Origin: Aphrophora alni
Taxonomy: Eukaryota > Arthropoda > Insecta > Hemiptera > Aphrophoridae
DNA: 64,000 nucleotides
Reading direction: 5' to 3'
Assembly (NCBI GenBank): GCA_963513935.1
Contig: OY740774.1
Location: 91,214,424-91,278,423 of the forward strand
In this document: one piece after another, positions 12,568 to 24,399 of the stretch
How positions within the stretch are numbered: the first letter of the stretch is position 1
Layout of the letters: each line of letters begins with the position of its first letter
Translations under genes and position numbers: made by a program
Notes under the pieces: model-generated
Databases searched by the model: none
The model's input: only the letters and a program-made list of their open reading frames with translations
What the model was told of the DNA's origin: nothing

Positions 12568-12720
12568 GGATCTTACAAAAATGACGTTTACCTAATCAAA
12601 CTCGTATGACTTATAGTTTAGTAATTGTTACTCATGTATCATTGAGGATGAAGACTTTGACGTAGAAACGTGTTTCATAAGGTAAACGTAATTTTTGTGA
12701 AATCTTGTGTTCGAGTTTTA
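12568..12720. repeat. Short inverted repeat, possible MITE remnant
   Basis: GATCTTACAAAAATGACGTTTACCT near 12570 is answered by its near reverse complement AGGTAAACGTAATTTTTGTGAAATC near 12688. CGAG ends flank both arms (ACTCG at 12600, TTCGAG at 12715). The spacer is ~95 bp. It has no coding capacity. It may be a miniature inverted-repeat element or simply a hairpin. Confidence 0.45.
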
Positions 12721-12734
12721 TTCTATCTATTATT

Positions 12735-14335
12735 ATACTAAATAAAGTTTTATTTTATGTTATACTGGGTGAAGGGTAACATATAACAAGTCGAAAAGAT
12801 TCATAGAACACGAAGTAATGTACGTATGTGTGTTTAAGTTTAATTTTTATTTTACTAGGTAAACTTGTGTTTTCTATTAAGGGTTACACATAAGTGTTCA
12901 CAAAACTTAATGGAGAACGATATAATAATCGTAGGCGTGTTCAAATATTATTATTATTTTATTTAGGTAGAGTCTGTGGGCCCTAAGATAGTGGAAAGGG
13001 AGAAGGGAAGAGAGGGGAGTTAAAATGGGAGTTTTGATGGTGAGGGAAGGGTTGAAATACGTGACCTAACCTAACCCATTGGCCGTAATTTTGTTTTTTC
13101 CTTCCATTTCGTGTTTAGCAGCTATTGCTGACGTCACACAACTAAGTCTTAATTTTCAAGTGGTATTCGAACCGATGAATTCTGGATTTGAAACCAGAGA
13201 CTATACCGACTGAGCTATCATGTATAGTTTTATATATAAAGCCACCATGTTTGGAGTGTAGTTATCTAGTGAATTTTTGTTAGACTTTTCTTTTCTAGAT
13301 AGCACTACCGAGATATTTAATGTTAGTATAATGTGAGATATATTTATATAAGATGTTTTTTAATAAATGACAAGTTTGTATGATTTATAGTTACACTTTT
13401 AGTTACGAGAGCATGGTAGTGTCGGTATTACAATAGTTTATCAGTTGATTAGAAGAGAGTAATAGTGGGAGTGTCTTAATTACAGTTTATATATTTTATC
13501 CGTTGGTTACCAAAGCTAACAAGTGGTGTTCTCATCCAGGCTCGGACAACCGACTTGTGACCCAACCGTCTGCCATCTTGTTTTTACTAGTCTAAGATGC
13601 AAACGTCCCCCATTTATCATTACCGTCAACATTATTGCACATTGCCCAAAACTATTTATCTCTCGAATACCAGATTAAAAGGTGGTTGAAACTGAAGTAC
13701 ATCCTCCAAGATTATCTCACTATTACCTCTATAAATTTTGATTAATACATAAATATAGTACATCCGGCCAAGGATTTCGGGATTATTTTATTACGGATAA
13801 AACCTTTGTGTAAATATAGGTTAAAACTTAAATATAGTACATCAAACAATATAATATATACATAAACTATTAGGTATTTATCATTGTTTTAATGTTAGCA
13901 CGATAAATTCATTAACACAAAAACACTAATATGCCGTAAAAAAATAACTATAAATATACAACGAAGTAAGCTATAATATGACAGAGAATGACGTAATGTT
14001 CGTTGGTGTATCCAAGTACTTTTATTATACTAAATAATGTTTATGCAAGTAGTGCTACATAATTGTTACATAAATAAGTCGTCTCCAGAGAATGAGATAA
14101 AGATCGTTGGTATGTTCAAGTACTATTATTATTCTAAATAAAGTTTAATTTTCTGTTTTTCAGATAGTGTTGCTTAATCGTTACATAAATATGTAGTCTC
14201 AAAACTTAACAGAGAATGACATAACCCCCGTTGGTGTGTTCAAATACTATTATTATACTAAATAAAGTTGTATTTCCTGTTATTCAGGCATTGTTACATA
14301 ATCGTTACATATATAAGTTATCTCGAAATTTGACA
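12735..14335. repeat. Diverged tandem units downstream of ICK gene 1
   Basis: The string TATTATTATACTAAATAAAG followed by TTCTGTTAT and GTTACATAAATAAGT recurs near 12740, 12950, 14025, 14130, 14250. These units align with the ordered minisatellite at 26085-30105 and with 30930-31220, the matching position downstream of ICK gene 2. Unit spacing is irregular, with other DNA between 12960 and 14000, so this is a degenerate array. Confidence 0.6.
13155..13225 (-). other. tRNA-like sequence with A and B boxes (SINE head or tRNA pseudogene)
   Basis: On the minus strand TAGCTCAGTCGG (13217-13206) matches the RNA polymerase III A box, and GGTTCGAATACC (13173-13162) closely matches the B box at the right distance. 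Between them TCTGG and CCAGA can pair as an anticodon stem with an eight-base loop. The T stem pairs poorly and the acceptor stem is not convincing, so this is not called a working tRNA. A tRNA-derived SINE head is the likeliest reading. Confidence 0.5.
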
Positions 14336-14498
14336 GAGATTTACGTGAAGCTTTATTGTTTATTTATTCCTTGAATATTTAGTTTCGACGAGAAATATCT
14401 GCTGTTACATTAAAAAATCAAATATAATAAACTTACAATACAAAATATATTATATTTTGCATTTAGAACACGTAAGTAATTAATCTTATTAACGTCCT

Positions 14499-14684
14499 TC
14501 ATAATATACTTCTACAAATAACAAACACATAGTTACCCATTGAATAATATCTTCTATGGTTCCTATGATTCCTTCTCTTAGTTCTCGAGAAATGAGTTTT
14601 AGCACAAGTCTCGTGTCCAATTTGGTGGTTGTAAAGAATAATACCAACACAAAGGCCTGAACAACATTCATTTTTGCTCGTGCA
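14499..14684 (-). CDS. Secreted cystine-knot (knottin) peptide gene 1, exon 2
   Basis: Exon 2 of a two-exon minus-strand gene. It follows an acceptor TTTGCTTTCAG and opens in phase 0 with a Cys codon. Over the whole mature peptide the cysteines are spaced C-x6-C-x5-CC-x3-C-x14-C, the inhibitor-cystine-knot pattern, with the first Cys in exon 1. After the last knot Cys comes a basic segment with a TKRR site, then a tail ending in GNYVFVIC and a TGA at 14499-14501. Exon 2 codes for 61 residues and the predicted precursor is 92. ICK peptides act outside the cell as channel blockers, antimicrobials or enzyme inhibitors; which applies here cannot be told. The paralogue reads through the position of this TGA for 12 more codons. 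Confidence 0.75.
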   Translation of the reverse strand, partial: CTSKNECCSGLCVGIILYNHQIGHETCAKTHFSRTKRRNHRNHRRYYSMGNYVFVICRSIL

Positions 14685-16304
14685 CTGAAAGCAAACAAAA
14701 AACAAAAAAACAAAAACATAACTCATTAGATAAACATATTTCTTAATGACAATGTCTAAGATTAAGTTCCTTTCCCTATCTACAAACTGTGATAGTCTAC
14801 TATAATAATGAGTGTATAATTATTTATTTTTATTCTAAGAGTTTTCGGTATTTCTGTAGACTATATAATAACAACATTTAGAGAATTTGGTATATCTATC
14901 GTTGTCAAGTGAAAAAGATTAAAAATATGATTGGGTTTTGCACTTGGAATCAAGTAATCATTAAGTAAGCCCAGGAAAAATTAATTAAAAACGACGAAAA
15001 TATAATAATTGAAACCTCATACAGTATCCATCAGCCAAACCAGGATGGAAATCAAGATCGTTTTGGCTTCTATTAGTAAAAAATAAGTTATTTTTTTATA
15101 AACGGAATATTCTGCTTTAAACAAAATTGCAATATTTGAAATTAATTCAAAGCAATGTTGAATAGAATTCTTTCAAGGTGAACCTCTATAACAGTTAACT
15201 AAATACTCTTTTAGCAATAAAACCCCCATTTGTTAGTTGAACAATGAATAATCTCAATCAAGCTTGGTGTTACAAATATATTGTGAAAGTGGGAATGATT
15301 GTTAACTTATTTTTTCCTGATTATATTTGTGAATAACTTTAGTTATTTTTACCACCAGTCTTTCATTTTACAGTTGTGCAGTGGGGTAAATGTTATCTCA
15401 GTCGGTGTTTGATCTTTAGTTAATGTACAATAGTTTCTGTTTCATAATATACAGTCCTGTGTAAACGACTTGAATTTGAAAAAAAAAAAAAAAAACGTAA
15501 AGTATTTTCTGGTGAAAAATAACTTAATTTAGACATATTTAAAGTTATTAGATTCAAATGATTGTAATTGTTAATTGTTCTTACAAGTCTTCAGATTAAT
15601 AAAATATCATTTGATGACTCTCAGTATCAATATATCATTCATAGGAACGCTTTGATATTTAGTCAAGTTATGAAAGGATCATTCCACTTTATACATTAAA
15701 TGAATTACAATAAGGAATTGATAAAAGAAAAGAATAGTGAAAATATTAGGCTATCTAAATAAAATTAATTTAATTATTTTGTATATTCAAAAATACTAAC
15801 TCTTACTGGTTGGTTGGTTAATAATCCCTAGGTAATATGTTGTGAAAAATACGAAGAATACAGATAATTTTAAAATAAATGAATAATTTACATAATTAAA
15901 ACAAACACTTTTTAGTTTAAACCACAACTTTATTTAAAATTTACCTAACATTAAATAAACTACCTTGACAATGCTGTAACTAGCGAAACAGTGGTCGGTA
16001 AAGTTTAAATAAAGTTGTTTATAGGACTAAAAAATGTTGATTTAAATTATTAAAATGGAATACCACCAAGCATCTGCGGTCTTTAGCATCAATAGTTTAT
16101 GAGATTTACATATTTTTTCTTCACTTTTATTTGTGATGTTGTAATACTAATATTATTCGTGATAATCTGACTGAAACGAAGATCGGTCACTGCAAACAAA
16201 CTAACTTGTCAATTCTATCCCACCAAAACCATGTTTATTAATTATATGTCAAATATAACAACTATTATTTTTTAATTTAGAAAATGGAAATAAAAGTTAC
16301 TTAC
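14685..16304 (-). other. Intron of ICK gene 1 (1,620 bp)
   Basis: GTAAGTAAC donor at 16304-16296 and pyrimidine-rich acceptor ending TTTCAG at 14685. The intron carries a poly-A run at 15479-15495 and, near 14886-14945, a ~60 bp segment resembling the outer end of the Polinton TIR. The same intron in gene 2, after removing the 29.7 kb insertion, is about 1,627 bp and aligns end to end. Confidence 0.75.
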
Positions 16305-16397
16305 TGGTTTATCACCTTCTAAGCATGATGAAACTTTCCTGATGTGACAAAGAATAAAGCATACCATCAAGAATAGGCAAAGAGCTTTCACCATCAT
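16305..16397 (-). CDS. Secreted cystine-knot peptide gene 1, exon 1 (signal peptide)
   Basis: Exon 1 encodes 31 residues from the outer of two adjacent ATG codons. It holds a strongly hydrophobic signal peptide with core LCLFLMVCFILC, a likely cleavage site near the VSS before the first knot Cys, and the first inter-cysteine loop. It ends in frame at a consensus GTAAGT donor. The frame agrees with exon 2 (phase 0). The signal sequence is nearly identical to that of the paralogue at 62891-62986, while the residues after it differ. Splitting of signal and knot by an intron supports a genuine secreted-peptide gene. Confidence 0.75.
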
Positions 16398-16480
16398 GTT
16401 TGCTGTTCCTTATTCACTTGTGTCGATAAGACTGAAGTATACGTTTTAAGACACCAGTATCACTTACAAAAACAAAGAAA
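16398..16480 (-). promoter_or_regulatory. 5' leader and presumed core promoter of ICK gene 1
   Basis: Upstream on the minus strand ACTTCAGTCTTATC contains TCAGT, the arthropod initiator core, about 37 nt before the ATG. Where the paralogue has TATATAA, this copy reads TTTTGTAAG, so the TATA box is lost here. Assignment rests only on motif and comparison with gene 2. Confidence 0.4.
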
Positions 16481-17450
16481 TATTGGATTACCAATTAGTA
16501 ACACATCTAAACAAATTACACGGCTTATTTAATTAGAAAAAATAAATTACTTTCAATTTGTCAATCTATAGAAATAAAAAATATATATTTTGTTGAATTT
16601 AATCGTAATGTGTTGTCTATTTTTCATAGAGTAGAATATTAATTTTGTATACATTGTTGAGATTTAATTGTCAGAACGTGCTTTTATACTGATTTGTGTT
16701 CTTCAATGGAATTATTTGATATTCAATTTTGTATTACTTGAACTAATCTTGGTGCTGTGAAATCGATTTAAAACAATACAATGACTTTAATTATGATATA
16801 TTGGAGTTTTAAACAATTTCGATAGGCTCAATTTAATTTATACTACAAAAAAAAAATTAGATAATAATTGAATATATGATAGGTTTTTACTTTCGGAAAG
16901 GGAAACCATAAAATCAGAAATATAAATAGATTTATATCAAATTATAAACAAACTGAAATACTTTTTATTTAATTTAAAATCATATATATTTTCTAACTAC
17001 AAATTTTAACCAACTTATCATCATTTCAGTTTTGTAGTCTAGACGACAAAGACGGATTTGTGTCTGAAACAACTTACCAAAAGAAAATTTATATTTTTTC
17101 TGTAAGTTCTGTATACATTCTGAATGTCCTACTCTTTATTAGAAGTTACAGTCAGTACAGGCATCGATTATCTATGATGTGGCGGTAAATACTTACATAC
17201 CTAGTTTACAAATTAAAGTTGTTCGAGAGTGGGGATGCGCTACTCTGGTCTTAATTTGTACAACAGGTTACCTGATGATGTAAAGGAAATGGTTTCAATT
17301 GATAAATTGTAAAACAAACTTATCTTATTCATCACGCATCCTGGTACTCTCATTAAGTGAAATTGTAACAGTTCAACACTGTCAAGAACTGTCAAAGAAA
17401 CCTGAATGGATAGACATTTTTTCTTGGAGATTCATGTTGATAATTTAAAA

Positions 17451-19164
17451 AATTGAGAATTAATGGAATATAGAGTATATCAAAGAGACCATTTTGGAAA
17501 CTCATATTTTCCAATTCGTAAGAAAAACCTATAACGTGGTAGGTCAGCAGGGGGCTGTATTATTTTTTACCCCGGAGTTCACCAAGAACATTTACCAAAT
17601 AATTCTTTCTTTTCTACCCTGTGTGCTTAATCTGACCAATTCTGTTTTGAATTATATACGTAATGATAGATTGTTCATATTATTGGTTGAAATTTGTTTT
17701 TAAATATTATTGTTTCTTAAAAAAGACTTTACATAACCCTTAACAAAAATATTTAGCCAAAATTATTAACTATAAATATAAACACATGAGACTATAAAGA
17801 GAATGTATATAATACAAATTACAAAATGTTGATGATTTTTGCAACCTTATTGTATCAATTCAACTTCTATTGAAAATACAAGGGGGAAATGTCAATAATG
17901 TAGTATGTGACACTTTTTTTTCTTTCTCGTGTATATAAAGTGTGATCACATATATAATGTTCTTATTGAACAAACATATATGGATGAACTTTTTTTTAAT
18001 AGATGGCGATGAACATATATTTTACAGAATGTTCTAAAAGTATAGGTTCAGTTTACTTTTATACCTGATGACAATCAATAAGTCTCTTTCAATTCTAGAA
18101 AAGTTTACAATTTTGATTAATGACTATTTTCTTTATGCTTTCAATACCTTCTTCATGATTCCTAACAGTTGTTTTCAAGGTAGCGTGTTTTTCTACTATC
18201 ACAAAGAGTATACTATATTGCTTACGGCTAGAGACAAAGTCAAAAAATAAAAATAATTATTATAAACAACATTGTTACTTTTTGTATGAAAATAAATTTA
18301 ATCAAAACTAAAGTTAATATTATCTCTAATTGTATTAAAAAAATAATTAAATGAGGTAGTTTATTAGATTTTTAGGGTTTTTTGTGTTAAGGAGTTTCAC
18401 GTTTTTCCCTCTTCTTTTCACAGATGTTTAAATAATTTTTTGGCCAATAATATAATACTCATTAATTTATTGAGATAGAAATTATTTTGCTTTTGAGTAC
18501 CTCACCGAGTTTGAAATATGCATGTTTCTAGACTTTTGCCAGGATGTTCGCAATACCTGTAGAAGTTGAAAAAAGTTAAGTAGTTCGCTCTGGATTGGAG
18601 TAGTTGGTTTCGTAGTGAATTATGGTTAAATGTGTTGGAATTATTGAGACGGGATGTAAAGACATAACGGAAAAGCTCTATAGCAGGAGCACATCGTAGG
18701 CTGTTGTGTATGAATATTTTAAAGTTAAATACATTACAACGTAACTCTCTATTGTTAATAACTATATTAGAGATAGATTTTGCGTTAATACAGGTATTAA
18801 ATTGAAGCATATAAATTCAATCGTAATAAATTTTAAATAATGGACAATCTAATGTAAATATATTAGTATTTGAAGATTCTCAAAAGAGTATCCTAAATTT
18901 GATGTAAGGTCATTAATTTTTGTTCATTATGATTGATATCACTGAATGTGGGAAAGTTGACATAAAGGCGGCTCCTATTTTAGGGAACGCTTTTTCCATC
19001 AAGTTGATTACACTTTTAACTTCATTTAGTTTACATTCTTAAGTATTGAGTTTTAGGAAATTATAATTTCAAAAGCATTTGGTTTACTTCTTGTTTAAAA
19101 TACAAAAACTCCTCGGTCATAATCTAATTATAAAAGAATTTGAGTTACCTATGATGTTATTCTT
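17451..19164. other. No recognised gene
   Basis: AT-rich DNA with short frames at 17494-17703, 18068-18250 (plus) and 18502-18810 (minus). None has a recognisable domain, signal peptide or splice context. The 102-codon minus frame at 18502-18810 is the longest and has the least skewed composition, but nothing identifies it. Confidence 0.4.
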
Positions 19165-22100
19165 ATATAATGCAGCGTGCCAAATTAATATTGTATAAGC
19201 ATATTTATTTTGTCGAGTGTCTGATTTACTATTATTACACTCACTACTTTGTAAGAATTATTTAAGTCTCATTTATTGAAAACTTCAAACTTATCCCTAG
19301 CTTTAATTCAACAGTCGATAACTCCTTTCCAACCAGATTGCTAATATATGATGTATCCTGTCTTTATATACGTTATGGATGTTGGTATTATACTTATAAT
19401 ATACACGCTACAAATTTGATAAATTGAGAGTAGAATTGGTTTTGCCCTTTGTTTTTTAACTTCATGTTCCAAATTGAGATTTAACTTACCAAAATATAAT
19501 GAAAAATTCAAACGTCTACCATTTTTTTTTATCATATCTAACTAATTGAAAATATAAAATAATCTGGAAAATATAAATTTCTCTAAAATTACATTACTTA
19601 TTATTTCTGATATTTTCGTGTTTAGGGATTTTTAAAGAACCTTTTGAATACTAATTTCTAAATTATTTTATGTTGTAAAAACCATAGTTAGTCATAACTG
19701 CATCAACATTTTAAAATTGAAAAAAAATACAATTTTTAATAATGACATATGTTATAAACTCAATATCATACACCATGCTTTTTGTTCAAAGCTGAATGGT
19801 AATTATAGTAAACTTTTCTTAGAGGTTGTTTTCCAATAAGCTGATACTTACACAACTCATATCGTATAACTATGTTATAACTAACAAAATTACATATCAT
19901 AACTGATCGGTCCCTCAGAGGCTCTCATATAGTGAGCAGAGGCTTAGAAATCCTGACTACAATAGATACCTATGTAATCAATTATTTTAAATCTGTTTCT
20001 AATATTTATTTAAACTCGTAGTGATGTTAATTCTTATAAATGAAAAATAAAAAATTATGTTTTTGTCACATAAAAACTTCTTGCTCTAAAGTCTTTTAGA
20101 GTAGTTCAATAATATATAATGATTTTAGGTGTTTTGCTATGCAACTATATATTATATTTCACCAATGTTATTATATTTAAACATCGGTGTTTACATCTTA
20201 GTCGGAACTCCATCAATTTTAACTCATCGTCTGTCCTCATTAGAATAAGCCTAGTCCTACATAATATACTGGTCAATTTAGTATACTAGTTTCATTAGTA
20301 TAGATTAAGTTCTAAAACACAACCAGGCTTACATCCGTGAAAAAATCTGTTTAGTTAAATGGTGTTTTCTTACTTTTTACAAACAGTAAATAATATTACT
20401 GTCTTTTTGTCACCATAAAATAATCTATATAACTGATGGGCCCAATAAGTATACGTCATCTAGAAAAAAAAAGAAAAGAAAAATAAATATAAAATTCTAA
20501 TAACAATAAATGAATAAACAGTTTTCCTAAAGTTGAATACAATTAGTACGTACCGTACTGCATCTAGGTTAAACTGAGTTTATGTTGCTTACCACCAGAG
20601 TTGTGTGATAACTTTGTTTTTGAAAGTTTGATCTTTTAAAAAACGTAGGGATCTGGAATTCACAGTATTGAAAAATGTAAATTTTATTTAGGTTAAATAC
20701 TGTTTTACTAACTTCAATGATTGGTCATATGTACTTTAATATTTTAGAGCTCTTACAAATTAAAAATTTGTTATAAACAAAAGTTCTAAACGGTTACACA
20801 TCTGTGAATTGAGAACTTTCATTTTAAATCAACAAAATTATGAAGGAAAATACAGCTGTGTTTCAAACAAATAATAAATATATAAATTTATGATTTTACT
20901 TCATGTAATCCACTAGTGCTAATTTAACAGTACCGCAGTTTTAGGTCCATACTTATTATGAGGCGTGGAAAACCTAATGAGAATACTTTAGTTTGTGGAT
21001 ATAATTTCTTTTACTCTGGTTCAGTATGATGTAAAAACTAACAATGGAGAGTAAATCATATTGTACATATAATTAGGTACGTCCCTTGCCTAAATCAGTA
21101 ATAAAATGTACTATTTAGGCCTTTGTAATGAAACATACCTGGAAATATATTATTATTTTATGCACGAACCACGTGGAGAAGTCCAATTCAAACAAAATGG
21201 TATGCAACGACGTATGTTCAGGTTTTTACATTTTAATGACTTAATAAAAGAATAGAAACAAGTTTACGAGAAATAATGAATTACGTGATTTCACATAATT
21301 ATCTTTATAAGACGTAAAGATTTTACTAAATTCACCTCAACTTTAACATTCACTGGTAGGCACTAGAAGATATTCACCCAACTGATAATGTCCCAGTTAT
21401 GTCGAAAACAAATAGATCTGGTTCGCCAAAAATATGGGATACACACAAAGGCTGAGAACATATAAAAACAATAAATAAAATATCTCAAATTACAGAGTAG
21501 AATGAAATGGAAGTATCTCTTGTTGTGACTGAAGAGCAACTGTAGGGTACTATGTGGATTTACATTTTTAAGAAATGAATACCAAAAAATATAGATTTCT
21601 CTCTTACTTTGTTTTGATATAGCTATTTAATTTCGTTAATTGTGTTACAAAATACTTTACTTTCGTTATTGATTGGTAAGATATTGTGACCGTACTACTT
21701 TATTCCCTCTGATGTATCTTACCGACAATATAAAAGAACAATGGAGAAATATTTTGTATTGAAAAACAAAACAATCCAATTTGTAAAACATTATTCTCGA
21801 AGGAGTGGTTTGGGCCTTCACAGCGACTGTTTTCGTGGATATTACTTTCTTATTCCAAATCTCTAAGGACAAATTCACTTTTCATCGAAGCTGCCGTAAT
21901 ACAGACCCCACTACCTACGGCTTTACAGTTAGAAAACTTCATTATTACTGTTGGGAAGAGTAACGTTTTTACTTAATCAAATTAATATTACACAGTGTAT
22001 TATCAAACAAAATAATATACGACATAGGAGTGGTTTACAATATTTTAATTTAATATATTAATTAATTTATTACATATAGAATTTAATTTAAGGACTGAGA

Positions 22101-23097
22101 TGTACTGCTCATAAAATTTACCAGTTTTCATCTACCAGTGTGGTTAATTCATCTACATTTTCCTTGAAAATTAGAAGAAAGAGCAATGTTTAGTATAGGT
22201 AAAAAGTATTAAATATATTAGCTATTTTTCCAACAAATTACGAGTTTAAATTAGATAACTTGTAAATATACGCTTTGACTATTTGATTTGGAGTTTAAAC
22301 CAGCCCTGGCACTACGACCAATGTCTTATCAACCGTGTATAATTGACCGTAGGGTCTATCTGCGCAGCTTGACCATAGCCTCGGGGCATTTAAAACAAAT
22401 AAATAGAACGATTGTGAAAACTGTAAATGGATACTAGTTGTTTTAACTAAGTAATTTCAGATATTCTTTAAATGTAAATGAGCGAGGTACAATATTACTT
22501 AAAGCTAATGTTATTGTATTAACTTTACCAAAGAATACAATCTAACAAAGTAAATTATTTTGTTTATACAACCAAATTGCCAGAATAAACTACTGTAGTA
22601 CAGTTATAAATACACATTAGGGTGGTAGTAAATTATTGCAGAAACTACTTAAATCTAATACCTGCTTAAATAAAATAAAAAATTGTCTAACGAACCAAAA
22701 ACAATCGACAAAATTATCAAATTATTACAAAATTGTCATAATATAACTTATTAGTGTTAAATTGTTAAGATGTAACTAATAGCATCATTTAAATCATAAA
22801 ATATACTTTAATATAATTAAATTTTACGTTACATTTCTATTAAAATTGACAGAAGTTTTTAATTAGGTAAAAACATCCAAACAAATAAAGGAACAAATAC
22901 AATTTTCATAAGAAACATAAATCAGAAATTAACCAAAAAGTAGAAGCTCTGTTCCTCGCTCGATTTTATGATTAGAAATTATCGCAGAGTGTTGAATTGA
23001 TTTCCACATATTAACCAACTGGAAAGCAGTCCAGCAGGAGTCAGAAGTCATCACTTGCTCTTCCGTCACTGGTTATTAGAATAATAATTGTTAATAT
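19165..23097. repeat. Dispersed repeat family R, copy 2, with an extra ~1.74 kb
   Basis: Collinear with 5113-7397: TGCAGCGTGCCAAATTAATATT near 19172 to GGTTATTAGAATAATAATTGTTA near 23090. Relative to copy 1 it contains an added segment at about 20460-22195 and a ~60 bp insertion near 20035. The added segment has no recognised coding region; the 70-codon frame at 21666-21878 is not called. Alternatively copy 1 suffered a deletion. Confidence 0.7.
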
Positions 23098-24395
23098 CTA
23101 TTATTTACTTCAGTATAGATGCGGAACAAAGTTTTAGACTCAATATTATATTATATTACTTACTGTAACAAATTGATGAAAGTCTTGATAAATCATGAAA
23201 GATGTTACAGACTTGCAAGGAAAGTTAAGATTGAATCTTTATTTGTCTGTTCTCTCACAAATAAATATAATCTTCATTATTGGGATATGCATCACGACAA
23301 GATCTGGCTACTAATTGTATATATATGTTTTAAACAGCAAGACCGAGGAATGGATAGTCCCGTTATAGATCGAAGGACGCATGCGCGAGGAGGAATAGCT
23401 GATTCTGCCGTTCTGATTTTGAGGTTGTTTAGTGTCCGGCCCGCTAGACAGAGTTTTGTTAGAACTCTAAAATTTGTGGGAAGTTTAAAATTTATGTGTT
23501 GGGTTGTTTTAAGTAAAAAGAAAAAAAATGTATGTATGTAGCGGATTAAAATAAACGCTACAATTATAGTATGTTTTATTTATTTTATCAAAAACACCGA
23601 ACTATTAAATTTATAACTGATTTCTAATATTACTTGTTTGGAAGCCATCGTATTAAAAAATGTATCACATATGAAAGTATATTTAAAACTCTATATGTAT
23701 TAATCCACTATTTTCTCTCAATTAATATTTTATTTTTCCAATTAAGTACTTATAAGTAACACATTTACATAAAAAAGTGTTTTGTAGCGTAGTAAATGTT
23801 ATTAACTGTTATAAATTGGATGTATTTCAGGAATACTATAGTGGGTTTACACGATACAGTCATGATAAGTAATACATTTAAAAATATATATATTTATTTT
23901 AAAAATAAAATTTTTTAAAGTTGTCAAATTAATTAATAGATTTATATTTGAAGGTTGTAATTCTACCCTTTGCCCTTCACTGTACAGTGAGATATTTTTT
24001 ATAACACATAGTATAATTATTTATCTGGTTACAGTATTTCTATCAGCCAAGCTAATATCATGCTAGGACAACCATAATGAGAAATTCTTGTTAACAAAAT
24101 TATTACAACAAAGACGGTAGTGAGTTGAATCACAGGATAAAACATTTACGACTGCCATTCTTACCAGATTCATGTGTCTCAACTGGCATAGTTATAGTCT
24201 TATAGGGATCAATCTTGTGGATAAGGGTTAATTTCAGGAACTTAACATTATAAAAAAAAATTAAAATTTTTACTACTTCGTTCCAAATCAATTGCAACAT
24301 TTTACACTGTAAAAAATGTATTATCAGATGGTTATTTCAAGTTTTATCTCCACCATCTGTATTATAACTCAGACATATTCATATATTTGGGTTTT
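23098..24395. other. No firm gene; one 140-codon frame of unknown status
   Basis: An open frame runs 23119-23541 (plus). Its composition shifts from AT-driven to a more GC-rich stretch around 23340-23470 (CGAAGGACGCATGCGCGAGGAGG), but no motif, conserved start context or partner copy is seen. It may be part of an old repeat. The rest is AT-rich non-coding DNA. Confidence 0.35.
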
Positions 24396-24399
24396 CTTT

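Larger units (their letters stand above)
13360..17450. repeat. Segmental duplicate A containing ICK gene 1
   Basis: It aligns collinearly with 30255-32932 plus 62620-64000. The part around exon 2 (13360-16030) looks about 85-88 percent identical to its partner. The part around exon 1 (16030-17420) looks about 95 percent identical. Homology reaches the right window edge in the partner copy, so the duplicated unit extends further. Confidence 0.85.

Noticed and set aside
14685..14726. ATG upstream of the exon 2 acceptor as the start of a 75-residue protein
   Set aside because: The apparent MSYVF start is intronic: a polypyrimidine acceptor ending TTTCAG follows. A real signal-peptide exon in phase lies upstream. 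The same holds at 31582-31620.
18502..18810. 102-codon minus frame
   Set aside because: No domain or signal peptide, and no promoter or splice evidence. It could be real but cannot be supported.
23119..23541. 140-codon plus-strand frame as a host gene
   Set aside because: No recognisable domain, no splice or promoter context and composition that shifts within the frame. Kept only as a note in the region entry.
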